64,000 bases of DNA from Paenibacillus sp. FSL K6-3182. Its GTDB lineage: Bacteria > Bacillota > Bacilli > Paenibacillales > Paenibacillaceae. Made by a program: the position numbers and the translations under genes. The notes under the pieces were generated by a model, which made no database searches, was not told the origin of the DNA, and saw only the letters and a program-made list of their open reading frames with translations. The stretch lies in NCBI RefSeq assembly GCF_037976325.1, contig NZ_CP150265.1, positions 2,537,501 through 2,601,500 on the forward strand. The letters are read 5' to 3'. Shown here in pieces: positions 61,303 through 64,000 of this stretch. Every line of letters begins with the position of its first letter. The stretch's first letter is position 1.

Positions 61303-63728
61303 TGATGAGAGAATTGTTGGATCTATATGCAAGCGACTATTCGGCTGCTGAGCAGAAGCTAAGCGGCCTTGAGGATGATCAAAGCAGCATTCACTATCCA
61401 ACCGTATTTCTATACATCGGAGATGAGGCAGGACATGCGATTGAACCTATGATTCAATCCAATGAACTGAAATGGGACAACAATGCCGGCGTTATTTATT
61501 TCCATGTCTCGTCGAGTGAAGCAAATGCTGCCTCTGGAAGTGCAGGTTATAAATTATCGTCATACCATGGGGCAAATCTTAATCGATCTGTCCCGAAGGT
61601 GACGAGGGTAGCGCTTACGGATGTTGTAGATGGCAAAACGGATAATCGCACCAAACGCAAAGATATAGGCACCGCATTCCATAAGGAAGGGCGTCATCTA
61701 GCGGATCTCAACCGTGCGCTGCGTCAGGTTAGCGATACAATTGCTGATTACGGCCGATTGTACGCATCTTTCGATCGCCTTCATCTTGCTGTCATTACAA
61801 GGGTTGATGATCCATTAAACGTGCTTGTTCCAGAAATATCGCTGCTTGCTCAATCGATTTTTTTGCAGCTGTTCAAATCCGTTCAAATGGATTTGTACGC
61901 TTTAATTAATGAACGTGAGCAATCAGAGACGTTTGGTTTGGCAAGCGCAGCGGGTATCAGCTTCCTGCGCGAGCTGGATGGAATGCAGCGGCCAGATTAT
62001 TCTTTTTCGGCGAGGCTTCAGGTGACGGGTGATGGATTATCTATTCCGGTCACCCACAAGGCATCGCCATTATTTGATCTTGTTTATGTATTATCTGATC
62101 GCAATGAGCGGGGAATTACAACGCTTAACGGGATGCAGGATAACTATGAAATCATTTGCAATATTCTGCTGTTGAAAAACAGGAGGAGAAAGGAAACACA
62201 GGTACAATCGAGTGACGTAAGCTACAACAACTCTTCTTTCAAAAACAGTCTTATGACGGAATCCGGAAGACAGGGGTTCGTATCAGCGGGGTTGTCCAAG
62301 GTGAAACGACCGAATCATTCGATTGCGTTAACCGTCCTTTATCATTTCTTTAAACAAATAAAAGAGCGGCTGGAAATTGCTGACCTGCAGGGCAGCAAGG
62401 AAAAGCTGTCCTTCTTTGGGCTGGATTCAGCTGCGATGGACACTAGAATGCTCGATCTCGTACCAAGCGAGGACAGTCTCATCGATATGTCTGGTCTTCT
62501 GACGAACAACATTCGTTATGATCAACTGCGGCGCATGTCGCTGCGCGAGGCAGAGGAAGCCTTGTTCGGGGATGGCTGCACCATCTTCTTCCGTAAGCAT
62601 TTCACTAGTTCAGCTGAGGTGAACTTAGGTTATGTGAAGGCTTCAGATGAGCTGCGAGCCACTGTAAACCGTAATATGAAAGATCAGCCATTGTATAGCT
62701 TTTTCCAGGTCGCCAAGTGGACAGACGAGAAAAACGAGACAGACAGCGTCATGACAGCTGTTCGCGCTCGAATGCGCGATTTGGTCAGAGAGATTGATAT
62801 CGCTCAGGATGAGCTGGGTCGAATCCGCGAACAACGTGTGGATGATTTGAAATTTCAGCGTCTTCCATTTATGGACAAGCAAAATGTTCGATCCTTTATA
62901 CGCGCTTTTTTTGATGCGGTGTACCGGCTGGAATGGCAGCTTTTACGACTTGAGACTGAGCTTGCGTTGTACCGAAAATTTGCTGCTGAGCTGGAGCGTC
63001 TTCATGAGAAATACCGAATTCGCGTAGAACAGATGGCGCTGCTAGAGGAAACGCTAAATGCGGCGGCTCAGCACAGTATCCGTTCAGCGGATGATTATAT
63101 CGGGCAGAACATCTTCGAGTATTATGAGCGAGTCACTGCAGCTGTCATGAAGGATATTGAAGAGAAACGCGGCGCATCCATATTTTTTGAGGAACCATTT
63201 CTCGGCAATATGACCGAGCTTCTGCAGCAGGGAGATTCCGCGTTTCTGGAGCGATTAATGGAGATTTGCCGAAAGTACATTTTGACAGCAGAGCCTTTTG
63301 CACAGACTTTCGAGGAGGAGCTGCTGCTGCGTGCCAATGTATCCGTTGCATACAGCAATCGTAAAGCTTTATCGAGGGACGAGCTGTTTCACCGATTATA
63401 CCGGACACTGGAAGAGCATGCGGTCGTTCATATTCGTCTTCTCGACTATACACATGAGCATCGTTATGAGGAAAAGTATCTGTTCGGAGATCGCGAGAGT
63501 GAATTTATCCGATATGCACTTGGCGTTGACGAATCTTCACGCATTTACAAGCTGGGGTGTGTACATGAGAAGCGCAGCAGCGGTGTAGAAAAGTTGAATA
63601 TTATGGGCGGCTTTCATTTAGAAGATTTGATGTATTATCGAAACGGCAAAGTGTATTATGAGACCTATTTGCAAAATGGGTACGAATTTCACACGCTTGA
63701 TCCTGCTCTGCTGCCTGATCTTCGCTGA
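61302..63728 (+). CDS. Uncharacterised 808-residue partner of the tubulin-like protein
   Basis: A cytoplasmic protein of no family I can name. The N-terminal ~350 residues alternate strands and helices (PTVFLYIGDEAGHAIEPM, RLHLAVITRVDDPLN, then FDLVYVLSDRNERG) in an order reminiscent of the tubulin-like fold, but no GGTGSG-type loop is present. Residues ~490-590 are a strong coiled coil, and a further mixed domain ends the protein. It starts at ATG within TAATG, overlapping the upstream stop, so the two products are made in step and probably form a complex. A degenerate, non-GTPase tubulin-like subunit is a possibility, not shown. Confidence 0.7.
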   Translation: MMRELLDLYASDYSAAEQKLSGLEDDQSSIHYPTVFLYIGDEAGHAIEPMIQSNELKWDNNAGVIYFHVSSSEANAASGSAGYKLSSYHGANLNRSVPKVTRVALTDVVDGKTDNRTKRKDIGTAFHKEGRHLADLNRALRQVSDTIADYGRLYASFDRLHLAVITRVDDPLNVLVPEISLLAQSIFLQLFKSVQMDLYALINEREQSETFGLASAAGISFLRELDGMQRPDYSFSARLQVTGDGLSIPVTHKASPLFDLVYVLSDRNERGITTLNGMQDNYEIICNILLLKNRRRKETQVQSSDVSYNNSSFKNSLMTESGRQGFVSAGLSKVKRPNHSIALTVLYHFFKQIKERLEIADLQGSKEKLSFFGLDSAAMDTRMLDLVPSEDSLIDMSGLLTNNIRYDQLRRMSLREAEEALFGDGCTIFFRKHFTSSAEVNLGYVKASDELRATVNRNMKDQPLYSFFQVAKWTDEKNETDSVMTAVRARMRDLVREIDIAQDELGRIREQRVDDLKFQRLPFMDKQNVRSFIRAFFDAVYRLEWQLLRLETELALYRKFAAELERLHEKYRIRVEQMALLEETLNAAAQHSIRSADDYIGQNIFEYYERVTAAVMKDIEEKRGASIFFEEPFLGNMTELLQQGDSAFLERLMEICRKYILTAEPFAQTFEEELLLRANVSVAYSNRKALSRDELFHRLYRTLEEHAVVHIRLLDYTHEHRYEEKYLFGDRESEFIRYALGVDESSRIYKLGCVHEKRSSGVEKLNIMGGFHLEDLMYYRNGKVYYETYLQNGYEFHTLDPALLPDLR

Positions 63729-63784
63729 CCGATATACATCAACAATGCTGCGGTCCACTAGCAAGTAGAAAGGGTGCTGTTATT

Positions 63785-64000
63785 ATGCAACGAAAAATAA
63801 ATGGGCTTCTCTTACTGTTCAGCTTGATAGGAGGCGCAGTAGGATTCGTCATCGGGGAAATCATACTGGGGGCGCTGTCAGAAATCTGGCCGCGCTTTGC
63901 CGTCGTTGGGCTATACTTTGGCGTTCTTGCTTTATGCATTGGACTGGCCTGCCTGATTGCTGAAATGATTTCTCCTCGTTTGAACGGAACTTCGTGGCGT
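63785..64000 (+). CDS. Membrane protein, start only (cut by window end)
   Basis: The first 72 codons of a gene starting MQRKINGLLLLFSLIGGAVG, with two hydrophobic segments at about residues 6-32 and 38-63 and a cytoplasmic start of the next part. AAAGGGTG lies upstream of the ATG. It is 56 bases after the 808-residue gene, so it continues the operon and is probably its membrane component. Its full length and any soluble domain lie beyond the window. Confidence 0.75.
   Translation, partial: MQRKINGLLLLFSLIGGAVGFVIGEIILGALSEIWPRFAVVGLYFGVLALCIGLACLIAEMISPRLNGTSWR

Noticed and set aside
1..64000. CRISPR arrays, tRNA or rRNA genes, transposases and prophage genes
   Set aside because: None was seen on reading through; repeated elements are limited to hairpins and short operator-like repeats.

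Overview
The window reads as a chromosomal segment of an endospore-forming Firmicute, most likely Paenibacillus or a close relative. This is inferred from strong AGGAGG-type ribosome binding sites with frequent TTG and GTG starts, many sugar ABC transporters paired with AraC-type regulators and glycoside hydrolases, and spore genes (GerQ-like, SleB/CwlJ-like, CgeB-like). No rRNA, tRNA, CRISPR array or intact insertion sequence was recognised.

Region by region. 1-7.5 kb: a sugar ABC importer (two permeases and a lipoprotein binding protein) with a GH29 fucosidase and a GH35 beta-galactosidase, preceded by the end of a YesN-like AraC regulator. 7.5-15.6 kb: small metabolic and regulatory genes (VOC protein, Lrp-type regulator, a broken Vat-like acetyltransferase, an M48 protease/HAAS/PadR module, LysR with a divergent tautomerase-CMD pair, an AraC regulator, proline dehydrogenase). 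15.9-20.4 kb: a lone flagellin with a central insert of about 400 residues, a GerE-sized LuxR regulator coupled to a 32-residue membrane peptide, and a DesK/LiaS-type two-component system. 20.5-30 kb: ABM protein, alanine/sodium symporter, N-acyltransferase, an AraC-GH39 fusion, an orphan PTS EIIC and a GH3 beta-glucosidase under a likely CcpA site. 30-36.5 kb: methyltransferase, phosphodiesterase, GlgC-GlgD, AraC and ThuA. 37-44.7 kb: a second sugar import system (membrane AraC regulator, LplB/YtcP-type permeases, lipoprotein) with a second GH29.

44.8-51.8 kb is a spore-envelope island: a GerQ-like coat protein, a MurF-like ligase lacking its N-terminal domain, a SleB/CwlJ-like cortex hydrolase, three polysaccharide deacetylase-fold proteins (two with degenerate motif 1) and three CgeB-like glycosyltransferases. 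Four of these genes form a tight operon alternating glycosyltransferase and deacetylase. A MATE-fold exporter and a GH43-like protein follow.

54.8-64 kb holds the most unusual system. A divergent locus encodes a 51-residue membrane peptide coupled to a zinc-ribbon membrane protein on one side. On the other side lie a secreted-then-anchored VWA protein, a 1129-residue tubulin/FtsZ-superfamily protein (GLGGTG and GGTGSG loops), an overlapping 808-residue partner and a membrane protein cut by the window end. It looks like an uncharacterised membrane-linked cytoskeletal GTPase machine.
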